Of a stretch of 64,000 bases of DNA, positions 51,516-60,209 are shown one piece after another. Numbering within the stretch: the stretch's first letter is position 1; every line of letters starts with the position of its first letter. A program made the translations under genes and the position numbers. Below the pieces are notes generated by a model. It was not told the DNA's origin. It was given only the letters and a program-made list of their open reading frames with translations, and did not search any database. The DNA is from JBBDMX01 sp040878035 (lineage in GTDB: Bacteria; Planctomycetota; Phycisphaerae; Phycisphaerales; Phycisphaeraceae), in assembly GCA_040878035.1 (NCBI GenBank), contig JBBDMX010000049.1:45905-109904 (forward strand), in the 5' to 3' direction.

Positions 51516-52115
51516 ATGGCCGATGTCGTCGCTTTGCCCGCCGCCTCCGCAAAATCCGGCTACTTCCGCCAGATTTTCGATTCGCTCTGGAGCATCTCTG
51601 CGGGCATGCGCATCACGCTGCGCTACTGCTTTTCGCGCACGGTGACCATCCAATACCCGTTCGAGAAACTGGCCTTTGCCCCGCGCTATCGCGGCATCCA
51701 CGAGTTCGAGGCCGACAAGTGCATCGCCTGCGACATGTGCGCCAAAGCCTGCCCGGTGGACTGCATCTACATCGATAAGTCGGCGCCGCGCAAGATTGAC
51801 AAGAAGACCGGCAAGGCGGTGGGCGGCGAGTTGATCCGCTACGCCATCGACTATCAGAAGTGCATGTTCTGCGCCCTGTGCACCGAGCCGTGCCCGACTG
51901 AGTGCATCCACATGGGCAAGAACCACGACCTGTCGAGTTACACGCGTGCGGACATGGTGGTGGAGTTCACCGAGCTGGATAAGGAGGGTCTGCGCACGCC
52001 GATCCCGCTGTGGGTCGAGCGTAACGCGGAGAAAATCCCCTGGGTCGCCAAGGAGCGCGATCGGCTCAAGGCGGGCGAACTGGCGACGACCGAGGCGGAT
52101 ATCAAGCCGGTGTGA
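51516..52115 (+). CDS. nuoI: NADH-quinone oxidoreductase subunit I
   Basis: 199 residues from the ATG at 51516. Two ferredoxin-type 4Fe-4S motifs are present: CIACDMCAKACP and CMFCALCTEPCP. The N-terminal amphipathic part and FEKLAFAPRYRGIHEFEADK are typical of NuoI. The protein bridges electron flow from the peripheral to the membrane arm of complex I. It is placed about 14 kb from the nuoJKLMN cluster; other electron-arm subunits are not in the window. Confidence 0.94.
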   Translation: MADVVALPAASAKSGYFRQIFDSLWSISAGMRITLRYCFSRTVTIQYPFEKLAFAPRYRGIHEFEADKCIACDMCAKACPVDCIYIDKSAPRKIDKKTGKAVGGELIRYAIDYQKCMFCALCTEPCPTECIHMGKNHDLSSYTRADMVVEFTELDKEGLRTPIPLWVERNAEKIPWVAKERDRLKAGELATTEADIKPV

Positions 52116-52137
52116 GCTAGTTGATGGAGAGTTGTGC

Positions 52138-52362
52138 ATGCATGGCGTTGACCTTAAGCCGCGTCCTAATCACGCGCGATACGTGCAGATCATGCGGCGG
52201 ATGACGCCCGAGCAGCGCGCCGCCAAGGTGTTCGAGCTTTCGGACATGATGCGCAGCATGTTCTGGCAGGCACTGCGAGAAAGCCGGCCCCACATGCCCG
52301 AAGCCCAGCGGCACGAACTGGGACTAAAGCTTCTGGAACGATGTCACAACAGCAACTACTGA
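52138..52362 (+). CDS. small helical protein upstream of the nucleotidyltransferase
   Basis: 74 residues. Helical, with MTPEQRAAKVFELSDMMRSM and a conserved end LERCHNSNY. A similar short helical protein ending CHN(R/S)NY is, to my memory, often found before DUF6036-type nucleotidyltransferases. The last 22 nt overlap the start of that gene, so the two are co-translated. No function is assigned; a toxin-antitoxin-like partnership is possible. Confidence 0.65.
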   Translation: MHGVDLKPRPNHARYVQIMRRMTPEQRAAKVFELSDMMRSMFWQALRESRPHMPEAQRHELGLKLLERCHNSNY

Positions 52363-52910
52363 TCCAGGTGGTGTCCACGTTGGATCGGTTGGGCATTGAT
52401 TACATGCTCACCGGCTCGGTCGCGTCGGGCGCGCTGGGCGTGCCGCGCTCCACGCATGACATTGACCTGGTTGTCGCCATCAGTCGGGATCAGGTCGATC
52501 GTCTGGTGGCGGCCTTTCCCGAGCAGGAGTTTTATCTCGACGCCGCCGCCGTGCGCAGCGCCATCGCCCATCGACAGATGTTCAACCTGCTGAGCCTTGG
52601 CCAAGGGGACAAGGTCGATTTCTGGGTGTTCACGGATGATCCATTCTCGCAAGCGGCATTCGGCCGCCGCAGGCAGCGAACCATCGCGGGACGGCAGATT
52701 TGGGTGACCAGTCCCGAGGATCTTATCGTGCAGAAGCTGCGCTGGGCGCGGGAAAGCGGCGGCAGCGAGAAACAGGCCCACGATGTGCGCGGCATCGTTG
52801 AGATGCAGGCCGACGCCTTGGATCGCACTTATATTGAGCGATGGACTCGTCATTTCGACATCCATGAGGCTTGGCTGGAGATATTGCGAAAAGTGCAGGA
52901 ACTGGAGTGA
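52341..52910 (+). CDS. nucleotidyltransferase-fold protein (DUF6036-like)
   Basis: 189 residues. The N-terminus has MLTGSVASGALGVPRSTHDI followed by DLVV, the Gly-Ser and Asp-x-Asp pattern of the nucleotidyltransferase fold, then IWVTSPEDLIVQKLRWARE with a conserved Lys. Proteins of this group are often antitoxins or standalone enzymes of unknown substrate. It is overlapped by the preceding small gene and followed after a short gap by a convergent gene. Confidence 0.82.
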   Translation: MSQQQLLIQVVSTLDRLGIDYMLTGSVASGALGVPRSTHDIDLVVAISRDQVDRLVAAFPEQEFYLDAAAVRSAIAHRQMFNLLSLGQGDKVDFWVFTDDPFSQAAFGRRRQRTIAGRQIWVTSPEDLIVQKLRWARESGGSEKQAHDVRGIVEMQADALDRTYIERWTRHFDIHEAWLEILRKVQELE

Positions 52911-52923
52911 GCAGGCAGGGGGG

Positions 52924-53313
52924 TCATCGCCGCGGCGGGCGGGGGAATCCCCACTGCGCCGCCAGGGCGTCGGCGGCGTGCTCGGGGTCGTCGCCATCCC
53001 AGCGGCCGCCATTACGCAGATGTGCGTGGGCCAACTCGTGGGCGATGACCCAGCGCACAAACGCCGGCGGCGTATGCCCCAGCGTGCGCTTGAGCACCAC
53101 CGCCCGGCTCGAGCGGTCGCGACCCGGCGACGCCAGCGACACCTGGTAACCCATTCCCAGCACCGGCTCGTAATCGCACATCGAAAAGGCCGAATCGTTC
53201 ATCAGCTCGTCGCGCACATGCTCGGGCATCGCCAGCAGCACGTGGGCGATGTGATCGCGCAGACTTTCGTCAAGTCCGAAGCGCGTCAGCCAGGTTTGTA
53301 CGGAATCACTCAT
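52924..53313 (-). CDS. HExxH zinc-peptidase-like protein
   Basis: 129 residues. The zinc motif is HELAHAHLRNGG, with a downstream Glu in DPEHAADALAAQWG as a possible third ligand. No signal peptide is visible. The N-terminal part is helical. Peptidase activity is predicted by motif only. The gene is convergent with the nucleotidyltransferase gene. Confidence 0.7.
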   Translation of the reverse strand: MSDSVQTWLTRFGLDESLRDHIAHVLLAMPEHVRDELMNDSAFSMCDYEPVLGMGYQVSLASPGRDRSSRAVVLKRTLGHTPPAFVRWVIAHELAHAHLRNGGRWDGDDPEHAADALAAQWGFPRPPRR

Positions 53314-53392
53314 CTCGTAAAGCAGAAATCAGAAATTGGAAATCAGAAATTCGAACGGGTTCCATGCTCACTGAAGGGAGCATGCCTCGCGA

Positions 53393-53647
53393 TCAGTCGG
53401 GCCTGACGTTGCGGCTCTGAAGGTCGCACCAGGCATTATTGGGATCGTAGACGAACTTGAGCTGCCGGGCCTCGAAGGCCTTGAACCAATCGTCCCAGTC
53501 CAACGGTTCGATGACTTCCGGGTCGGCGAAGGGGTTGCCGCCGATGCGGATGCGATCGGGCTGTCCCGGCAGGCACGCCGGCCAGTAGCCGCTGGCCTCG
53601 CACCAGAGCCGAATCTGCGCCGGATTGGTCGTCTCATATACGGTCAT
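53393..53647 (-). CDS. small acidic protein of unknown function
   Basis: 84 residues from the ATG at 53647. It has conserved-looking aromatic and acidic residues (DWDDWFKAFEARQLKFVYDP), no signal peptide and no recognised domain. The frame is open upstream to 53725 through a repeat, but that part is not protein-like. It lies between the HExxH gene and a family C element. Confidence 0.55.
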   Translation of the reverse strand: MTVYETTNPAQIRLWCEASGYWPACLPGQPDRIRIGGNPFADPEVIEPLDWDDWFKAFEARQLKFVYDPNNAWCDLQSRNVRPD

Positions 53648-53684
53648 GGCGAAATTGCAGAAAGCAAGATAGCGAGAATTCCCG

Positions 53685-53910
53685 TTAACCACCAAGACAC
53701 CGAGAAGAGTTGAACACGAAGACACGAAGACACGAAGAAGAGGGCCAAAGAACGAAGAACGAAGAACGATGGTTCAAACAGGCACTCGTACACTCATTCC
53801 TCTTGCTTCGTTCTTCGTTCCTCTCTTCTTCGTGTCTTCGTGTCTTCGTGTTCACTCATCCGGATATTATCTCTTCTTGGTGTTCTTGGTGTCTTGGTGG
53901 TTCAATTCGG
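53685..53910. repeat. family C element overlapping the rlmN 3' end
   Basis: ACCACCAAGACACC and TTGAACACGAAGACACGAAG on the left, TCGTGTCTTCGTGTTCA and GGTGTTCTTGGTGTCTTGG on the right, with a central GAACGATGGTTCAAACAGGC core in reverse orientation to the copy at 35925. It supplies the rlmN tail and stop. Confidence 0.9.
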
Positions 53911-55106
53911 TTTTGCTCATGCCGCAACTGTCCGCAGGCGGCGGCGATGTCTCGGCCGCGGCTGGCGCGGATGTGCGTGTTGACGCCCGCGGCGCGCAGG
54001 ATTCGCTCGAAGGCAAGCACATCGCCGTCGCTGGGCCGCGCAAACGGCAGCGGCTCGACCTCGTTGTAGCGGATCAGGTTCACGTTGCTCCGCAGCGTCC
54101 GCGCCACCGCCGCCAGCTCCCGTGCGTGCTGGGGCTGATCGTTTACGCCGTGCAGCAGGATGTACTCCAGCGTGATCTCCCTGCCGGTGCGCTCGAAGTA
54201 ATACCGCCCGGCATCCAGAATCTGCTCCATGGCGACAAACTTGGCCCAGGGGATGATCCGCCGGCGTATGGCATCGTTGGGCGCGTGCAGACTGATCGCC
54301 AGCGTGATGGGCAGATCCAGCTCCGCCAGGCGGCGCATCTGCGCGGGCAGGCCCACCGTGCTGATAGTGATCCGCCGGCCGGAAATGCCCATGCCCCACG
54401 GCGCCATGAGTGTCCGCACCGCCCGCGTCACCTGCTCGAAATTCGCCAGCGGCTCGCCCATGCCCATGAAGACCACGTGGGTGATGCGATAGTCCGAGCC
54501 GCTTGCGGCTTCGCGCAGCGGTGGGGCCTGCCGAGGACCTGGGTTCATCGTTGAGTTGCGCGAAGCCGCCAGCGGCTGAGCGAGCCGCCAGACCTGCTCG
54601 ACGATCTGCCCGGCCGTCAGGTTGGCGTCCAGCCCGCCCAGGCCCGAGGCGCAGAAGCGGCAACCCACGGGGCAGCCGACCTGGCTCGAGACGCAGGCAG
54701 TTCGCCGGGCGCGAGTCGCGTCTTGCGAAGGGATCATGACGCATTCGGTCTGCCGGGCCGGATCGTCCAGCAGCGATAGTGACTGCTCGCCATCCGACGG
54801 CTCAGCCACACCCAGCCGGCGCAGGCGATCGTCCCACGCAAGCAGCAGTTTCTGGGTGCCATCGCTGGCGCGTTGGTGTCCGACAACCGTGCCGGAGGTG
54901 AACGCCATGCCTCCAGGTCCGGGGGTCGCCAGCGTTTGGCGGTCGCGTTGCGAGAGGTTGGTCATCGCCGCCGGATCAATCACGCCCTTGCGATAGACCC
55001 AGTCCAGCAGTTGCCCCGCACGGTACGCCGGCATGCCCATGCGCTGAACGTGCTCGGTCAGACCCTCGGGGTCCAAGTCAAAGAAATAGGGCTGCGATTC
55101 GGTCAT
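53856..55106 (-). CDS. rlmN: 23S rRNA (adenine(2503)-C(2))-methyltransferase, with repeat insertions
   Basis: 416 residues from the ATG at 55106. This radical SAM enzyme methylates A2503 of 23S rRNA and A37 of some tRNAs. The cluster Cys are 145, 149 and 152 (CPVGCRFC); Cys138 corresponds to the first catalytic Cys and the Cys in AACGQL to the second. VVFMGMGEPLANF and LAISLHAPND follow. Residues about 177-203 (LAASRNSTMNPG...PLREAASGS) come from a family F hairpin inserted in frame; the last 17 (IEPPRHQEHQEE...) and the stop come from a family C repeat. All catalytic residues remain. Confidence 0.92.
   Translation of the reverse strand: MTESQPYFFDLDPEGLTEHVQRMGMPAYRAGQLLDWVYRKGVIDPAAMTNLSQRDRQTLATPGPGGMAFTSGTVVGHQRASDGTQKLLLAWDDRLRRLGVAEPSDGEQSLSLLDDPARQTECVMIPSQDATRARRTACVSSQVGCPVGCRFCASGLGGLDANLTAGQIVEQVWRLAQPLAASRNSTMNPGPRQAPPLREAASGSDYRITHVVFMGMGEPLANFEQVTRAVRTLMAPWGMGISGRRITISTVGLPAQMRRLAELDLPITLAISLHAPNDAIRRRIIPWAKFVAMEQILDAGRYYFERTGREITLEYILLHGVNDQPQHARELAAVARTLRSNVNLIRYNEVEPLPFARPSDGDVLAFERILRAAGVNTHIRASRGRDIAAACGQLRHEQNRIEPPRHQEHQEEIISG
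54498..54578. repeat. family F hairpin inserted within rlmN
   Basis: GCCGCTTGCGGCTTCGCGCA and TGCGCGAAGCCGCCAGCGGC flank a 40-bp core. The 81-bp length keeps the rlmN frame (27 codons), placed between the CxxxCxxC cluster and the GEP motif. Confidence 0.9.
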
Positions 55107-55187
55107 CGGGGTGATCATAGCCGCGGCAGGGTCGCGCGGTGACGGGTGGGCAGCGACGATGCACGCTCACTGGCTAATGGCGGTCCA

Positions 55188-55694
55188 TCAGCAAGCGCCA
55201 ATCGTCTTGACCATGCGGTAGTCATCCATCACAAAGCCGTTGCCGATGTCGGCGACGATCGGACCAGCGGTGACAAAGCCCATGCGATGGTAGAAGGCGA
55301 TGGCGCCGGCATTGTGACGGTTTACGGTCAGCCACAGGTTGTCGATGCCCAGCACCGCGCAGCGTGTTTCGACGAACGCCAGAATGGACTTGCCCACGCC
55401 GCGGCCGCGGCACTCCTGTCGCACGTAGAGCTTGCTGAGCTGCCCCGTCCGCTGAGCGGGTTGGGGAACCAGGGCGCAATAGCCGGCGCCTTGCCCGCCG
55501 TCCAGCGCCAGGTAGTACTCATACCCGTCCGCCAATTGCCGCGTGATCGCCGGTGAACTCTGGAACTTCGCCAGCATGTAGTCCACCTGCGCCTGGCCGA
55601 TCATGGGCACAAAATGCTGATTCCAGATGGCGCTCGCCAGCGCCGCCACGGCGTCGACTTCGCATGCCTGACTGACTCGTTGCATCGTGAGCAT
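55188..55694 (-). CDS. GNAT family N-acetyltransferase
   Basis: 168 residues. The acetyl-CoA binding motif A is LYVRQECRGRGVGKSILAFV, followed by NLWLTVNRHNAGAIAFYHRM and GFVTAGPIVADIGNG. The substrate, protein or small molecule, cannot be inferred. ATG at 55694 or 55685. It lies between the rlmN and UroD-like genes. Confidence 0.85.
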   Translation of the reverse strand: MLTMQRVSQACEVDAVAALASAIWNQHFVPMIGQAQVDYMLAKFQSSPAITRQLADGYEYYLALDGGQGAGYCALVPQPAQRTGQLSKLYVRQECRGRGVGKSILAFVETRCAVLGIDNLWLTVNRHNAGAIAFYHRMGFVTAGPIVADIGNGFVMDDYRMVKTIGAC

Positions 55695-55799
55695 GTGGAT
55701 GTCACCTGTTCCTGCGATTTAGGCCATGATGGATTTGTGCAAACGAAAACAGGTTTTCGCCATTCCCAGTTTACCCCGACCTTCTACACTGCACGCACC

Positions 55800-56924
55800 A
55801 TGAAATGGCAACGCCAACCGTTCCTTGATCTGATGCAGGGCAAACCCGTCGAGCGGCCGATGTTCGTCGAGCTGTTCGGTCCGCTAATCGGCCTGGAAGA
55901 GGAATGGCGGCAGCAGGGCGCCAGCGAAGATGAGCTCAACCTCACCGCCTTTGACTGGGACTACGTGCCCCGCTCCGGCGCCGGGGGAAGCTGCGGGCCA
56001 CTCGATCTGCCGCCCACGCAGATCATCGAGGAAACCGACACCTTCCTCATCCAGCGTGACGGGCTGGGCCGTACCATGCAGATGGACAAGCGCACCGCCA
56101 CCATTCCATTGCCGCTGAACTTCCCCGTCGCCACCATGGACGACTGGCTCAAGCTCAAGCCGGCATTTCAGTATCGTGACGACCGCATCAACCGCGCCCA
56201 ACTCGGGCAGGCGCGGGCGAAACAGGCCGACGGGCACGTTATCACCTTTGGCATCCTGGGCGCCTACGACACGGCCCGCAACCTGATGGGCGAGGCCGCC
56301 GCATGCATGGGCTATTACGATCAGCCCGAACTCATGCACGACATCATCGACACGATCTACGACACCGCCACCCGCGTCATGGAGCAGATCACGCCGCACG
56401 TCACCATCGACTGGCTGTCAGTTCACGAGGATCTGGCGGGCAGGTCCGGGCCGCTCATCGGCCCGACGCAGATCCAGGAGTTCGCCCATCCCTACTATCG
56501 CCGGCTCTGGGATCAGGCCCACGCCCACGGCACCCACTGCTTCAGCATGGACACCGACGGCAACGTCAACTCGATTCTGCCGGCGCTGATCGACTGCGGC
56601 CTCAATCACATCTATCCGATGGAACCGGCGGCGGGCATGGACATCGTGGCGTCGCTGGAGACTTACGGTAAGCAGCTTTCCTATCGCGGCGGCATCGACA
56701 AATTCGCGATGATGCGCACCAAAGAAGATGTTCGCCGCGAGCTGGAATACAAGATGCAGCCCAGGGTCCGTGACGGCGGGGGCGTCGTCTTCGGCCTGGA
56801 TCACCGCATTCCTAACGGCACGCCGCTGGAGAATTACCGCTACTACGTGCAACTGGGCCGAGAGATGCTCGGCCTGCCGCCGCGCGAGCCGGCGGCGCGC
56901 GGCTGGATGCGCATGGCGTTCTGA
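55800..56924 (+). CDS. uroporphyrinogen decarboxylase family protein
   Basis: 374 residues, starting MKWQRQPFLDLMQGKPVERP, a typical UroD-like opening. TIM-barrel blocks include DWLSVHEDLAGRSGPLIGPT, THCFSMDTDGNVNSILPALI and LSYRGGIDKFAMMRTKEDVR. The group includes haem biosynthesis UroD and corrinoid methyltransferases such as MtaA. The UroD-specific residues cannot be confirmed, so a methyltransferase or sugar-related role remains possible. No haem genes are beside it. Confidence 0.85.
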   Translation: MKWQRQPFLDLMQGKPVERPMFVELFGPLIGLEEEWRQQGASEDELNLTAFDWDYVPRSGAGGSCGPLDLPPTQIIEETDTFLIQRDGLGRTMQMDKRTATIPLPLNFPVATMDDWLKLKPAFQYRDDRINRAQLGQARAKQADGHVITFGILGAYDTARNLMGEAAACMGYYDQPELMHDIIDTIYDTATRVMEQITPHVTIDWLSVHEDLAGRSGPLIGPTQIQEFAHPYYRRLWDQAHAHGTHCFSMDTDGNVNSILPALIDCGLNHIYPMEPAAGMDIVASLETYGKQLSYRGGIDKFAMMRTKEDVRRELEYKMQPRVRDGGGVVFGLDHRIPNGTPLENYRYYVQLGREMLGLPPREPAARGWMRMAF

Positions 56925-56945
56925 CCGGCGCGCTGCGGCGCCCTG

Positions 56946-56973
56946 GTCTCCTCTCCCCAAGGGAGAAGAGACC
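56946..56973. repeat. short hairpin between convergent genes
   Basis: GGTCTCCTCTCCC and GGGAGAAGAGACC form a stem, a degenerate family D end. It could end transcripts from both sides, though T tracts are weak. Confidence 0.6.
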
Positions 56974-56991
56974 CTCCCGTGCAGGCGCGGT

Positions 56992-57861
56992 TCAGCGGGC
57001 CGAGGATGCGACCGGCGCGATTTCCTCCAGCGTCACGCGAGGCGTCCATCCGGTGTCACGGGTGATGGCGGAAATGTCCACCAGGCTGTGAAGCTCGTTG
57101 ATCGGTTTGCGCAGGGGCACGCCGGGGAGGAATCGCTCGATGATTTCGGACACGGGCATATCGGTGGCGGGCGTGGGCGCGGCCGGGAGGTAGATGTGGA
57201 AGCCCTGCAACGGCGCCGCCAGGATGGCGACGATGAATTGTGCCGCGTCGGACACCGCCAGCCACATGAAGGCATCGTCGAAGACGGTGCGCATCAGGGT
57301 CTTATGGGATGGCGCACGAAGCCGCGGCAGGTATTCCGGCCGGATAATGGCCGGGAAACGCACCGCCGTGGCGGTCAGGCCCCGCCGCGCATAGCCTTCC
57401 AGCAGCAGTTCGCTGAAGTGCTTGCTCTGCGCGTAGTAGTTGCGCGGGTTGGCGGGCACGGCGCTGTCCAGCGGCAAATAGGGCAACTGGCTCGGCGCGC
57501 TTTCATCCGTGCCGCGGTCGCCGGCGATTACCTGCACAGTGCTGGCGAACACCAGTTTGGCGATGCCCATCTGGTGCGCGGCCTCGAAGAGGTTGAAGTT
57601 CATCGTGATGTTTTCGTTGAACACCGTCTGGGCATCGCCGGCTCCGGCATGCGGGTGATTGGCTAGGTGAACTACCGCGTCGACGCCTTGGAGCAGGGCG
57701 TAAGGCGCGTTGCGATCGCGCAGATCGGCCACGTCGATCCGAATCGGCAAATCCTTGTTGTAACGGCGATCCACCCCGCGGACCTCGTGTCCCGCGTCTA
57801 CCAGAGCCTGGCAGGTGACCGAACCCAAACGACCGGCAGCGCCGGTAAGCAAGACCTTCAT
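56992..57861 (-). CDS. NAD-dependent epimerase/dehydratase family protein
   Basis: 289 residues, extended SDR. The NAD site is MKVLLTGAAGRLGSVTCQAL and the active-site YYAQSKHFSELLLEG has the Tyr-x3-Lys pair. PLQGFHIYLPAAPTPATDMP lies in the substrate domain. Members act on NDP-sugars or uronate products. The substrate cannot be given. It is convergent with the UroD-like gene. Confidence 0.88.
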   Translation of the reverse strand: MKVLLTGAAGRLGSVTCQALVDAGHEVRGVDRRYNKDLPIRIDVADLRDRNAPYALLQGVDAVVHLANHPHAGAGDAQTVFNENITMNFNLFEAAHQMGIAKLVFASTVQVIAGDRGTDESAPSQLPYLPLDSAVPANPRNYYAQSKHFSELLLEGYARRGLTATAVRFPAIIRPEYLPRLRAPSHKTLMRTVFDDAFMWLAVSDAAQFIVAILAAPLQGFHIYLPAAPTPATDMPVSEIIERFLPGVPLRKPINELHSLVDISAITRDTGWTPRVTLEEIAPVASSAR

Positions 57862-57985
57862 GATCAGTTAACTCCGTAGGGCTGCGAGTATCGTTTCCGG
57901 ACGCTGGCCGCTTACGTGGCGGCCTCTGCATCCAGCGCAGCACAAGGCGGGCCTGTATTGTCGCATGAAGTGGTCAATCGTGCAC

Positions 57986-58357
57986 GGCCCCCTCTTCCGG
58001 GGAGAGGGTGGCCGATCCCCGAGCCGCTGCAAACCGGGTTGAACCACCAAGACACCAAGGACACCAAGAAGAGGAGAATGGAAATGAACACGAAGGCACG
58101 AAGGCGCGAAGAAGAGGAAGAAGGAACAGGGATGGACATGATGGACAGGATAAGAAGGGAAGAATGAAGAACAAGGAACGAAGAACGAACAATGTCAACG
58201 CTCACCATGCTTCATCCTGTCCATCATTGTTTCCTCTTCTTCGTACCTTCGTGTTCAACCCTTCCTCTTGGTGTCCTTGGTGTCTTGGTGGTTAATCAGA
58301 ATGCTCATCACCTCAGCCGTCCGGGATAACCGGGGTTTCCTCGGGGGAGAGGGGGTT
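57986..58357. repeat. four-layer concentric palindrome (families D, C, C, B)
   Basis: From the outside in: family D ends (57989-58007 and 58339-58355); ACCACCAAGACACCAAGG (58040-58074) and its complement (58262-58295); GAACACGAAGGCACG (58084-58117) and its complement (58233-58256); AACAGGGATGGACATGATGG (58123-58150) and complement (58212-58231). A centre with GAACGAAGAACG completes it. Confidence 0.93.
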
Positions 58358-60209
58358 ACTCCCCGCCCTTTCGCGACTCGCGCTTGCGATCGGACTCCTT
58401 GAGCATGCGTTTGCGCATGCGCACGGACTTGGGCGTGATTTCCACCAGTTCTCCCTCGCCGATGTATTCCAGGCACTGCTCCAGCGACATGTCCCGAGCC
58501 GGGCGGATGCGTGCCGCATCGTCCTTGGCGGTGGTGCGCATGTTCGACATCTTCTTCTCCTTGGTCCCGTTGGCGGTGATGTCGTTGTCCTTGCAGTGCT
58601 CGCCGATGATCTGGCCTTCGTAAATCTGTTCGCCGGGGCGCACGAAAAAGAACCCGCGATCGTACAGCCCGTCCAGGGCAAAGGAGGTCACCCGCCCGCC
58701 CTCAGTGGCGACGATCACGCCCTGCGAGCGCTGCGGGATCGGCCCGCGCATCTTCTCGTATTTCTCGAACGTGTGGTGCATGATCGCTTCGCCTTGCGTG
58801 GCGGTGAGCATGCGGCCGCGCAGCCCGATCAACCCCCGCGCCGGAATCGTAAACTCCATGTGCATGTAGCCGGTCGAACCCGGCTTGGCGTCCATGCGAA
58901 TCAACTCCGCACGCCGGTCGCCCAGGAGCGACATCACCGAACTCTGCGCATCGGCCGGACAGTCGATCGACAGCAACTCGATCGGCTCGGTCTTGTGCCC
59001 GTCGATGTCCTTGAAGATGACGCGCGGCTTGCCGGCGGTCATCTCGAAGCCTTCACGCCGCATGTTCTCCAGCAAAATGCCCAAGTGCAGCAGGCCGCGA
59101 CCGCTGACCTGAAACTCATCACCCTCAAACTCCACGCGCAACGCCACGTTGCTCTGGAGCTCCTTCTCCAGCCGCTCACGCACCTGCCGGCTGGTCACGT
59201 AGGTGCCTTCCCGGCCGGCAAAGGGACCGTCGTTGACCCGCAGCGTGATGGTCAAGGTGGGCTCGTCCACTGCGATGCTCGCCAGGGCGCGCGGGTTGTC
59301 GAAGCAGGCGATGGTGTCGCCGATGTCCACCGTCTCTAAGCCCACCACGGCACATATGTCGCCCGCCTCGACGGTGTCGACCTCCTTGCGGCTCAAGCCC
59401 TCGAACTGAAGCAACTGCTGGGCACGCTGCCGGGTCCGCTCGCCCTTGCGATTGATCACCGTGACCGGGTCGCCGGCGTGCAGGCTGCCGGCACGCACGC
59501 GCCCGATGGCGATGCGCCCCACATAGTCGGAATAGTCCAGCGTGGTCACCAGCATCTGCAGCGGCTCACTGGGCGCCACCAGCGGCGGGGGCACGTGATG
59601 CACGATGGCCTCGAACACGTCGCGCAGGTCCTTTTTCTTCACGTCCAGGTTGGTCGTGGCCCAGCCCTCGCGCGCCGAGGCGTAGATGATGGGAAAGTCC
59701 AGCGCCGCATCCGGCGCATCCAGCGACGCCAGCAGGTCGAAGACCTCGTTGACGACGTGGTCCGGCCGGGCATCGGCGCGGTCGACCTTGTTGACCACGA
59801 CGATGGGGCGCAGGCGATTTTGCAGCGCCTTCTGGAGCACAAAGCGGGTCTGCGGCATGGGGCCGTCGAAGGCATCGACCAGGAGCAGCACGCCGTCGGC
59901 CATCATGAGCACGCGTTCGACCTCGCCGCCAAAGTCGGCGTGGCCCGGCGTGTCGATTATGTTGATCTTGAATCGCTCGGCGTTGGCGGCGATATACGTC
60001 ACCGAGCAGGTCTTGGCCAGGATGGTGATGCCGCGCTCGCGCTCCAGCGGGTTGGAGTCCATGATCAGCCCATGCTGTCCGCCGGCCAGCTTGTCCAGGT
60101 CGGCATCGCGGAACATGCCCGATTGGTACAGCAGCCCATCAACCAGGGTGGTCTTGCCGTGGTCAACGTGGGCGATAATGGCAACGTTACGCAGGTGGTC
60201 AGTGCTCAT
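58356..60209 (-). CDS. typA: ribosome-associated GTPase TypA/BipA
   Basis: 617 residues from the ATG at 60209. G1 is AHVDHGKT (13-20), G2 RERGITI, G3 DTPGHADFGGEVER, G4 NKVDR and G5 SAREGW, followed by domain 2, EF-G-like domains III and V, and the C-terminal TypA-specific domain (KNDITANGTKEKKMSNMRTT). It is a translational GTPase that assists 50S assembly and stress adaptation. The start has no obvious SD. An in-frame upstream portion (to 60344) is not conserved. The stop lies next to the last layer of the concentric palindrome. Confidence 0.96.
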   Translation of the reverse strand: MSTDHLRNVAIIAHVDHGKTTLVDGLLYQSGMFRDADLDKLAGGQHGLIMDSNPLERERGITILAKTCSVTYIAANAERFKINIIDTPGHADFGGEVERVLMMADGVLLLVDAFDGPMPQTRFVLQKALQNRLRPIVVVNKVDRADARPDHVVNEVFDLLASLDAPDAALDFPIIYASAREGWATTNLDVKKKDLRDVFEAIVHHVPPPLVAPSEPLQMLVTTLDYSDYVGRIAIGRVRAGSLHAGDPVTVINRKGERTRQRAQQLLQFEGLSRKEVDTVEAGDICAVVGLETVDIGDTIACFDNPRALASIAVDEPTLTITLRVNDGPFAGREGTYVTSRQVRERLEKELQSNVALRVEFEGDEFQVSGRGLLHLGILLENMRREGFEMTAGKPRVIFKDIDGHKTEPIELLSIDCPADAQSSVMSLLGDRRAELIRMDAKPGSTGYMHMEFTIPARGLIGLRGRMLTATQGEAIMHHTFEKYEKMRGPIPQRSQGVIVATEGGRVTSFALDGLYDRGFFFVRPGEQIYEGQIIGEHCKDNDITANGTKEKKMSNMRTTAKDDAARIRPARDMSLEQCLEYIGEGELVEITPKSVRMRKRMLKESDRKRESRKGGE

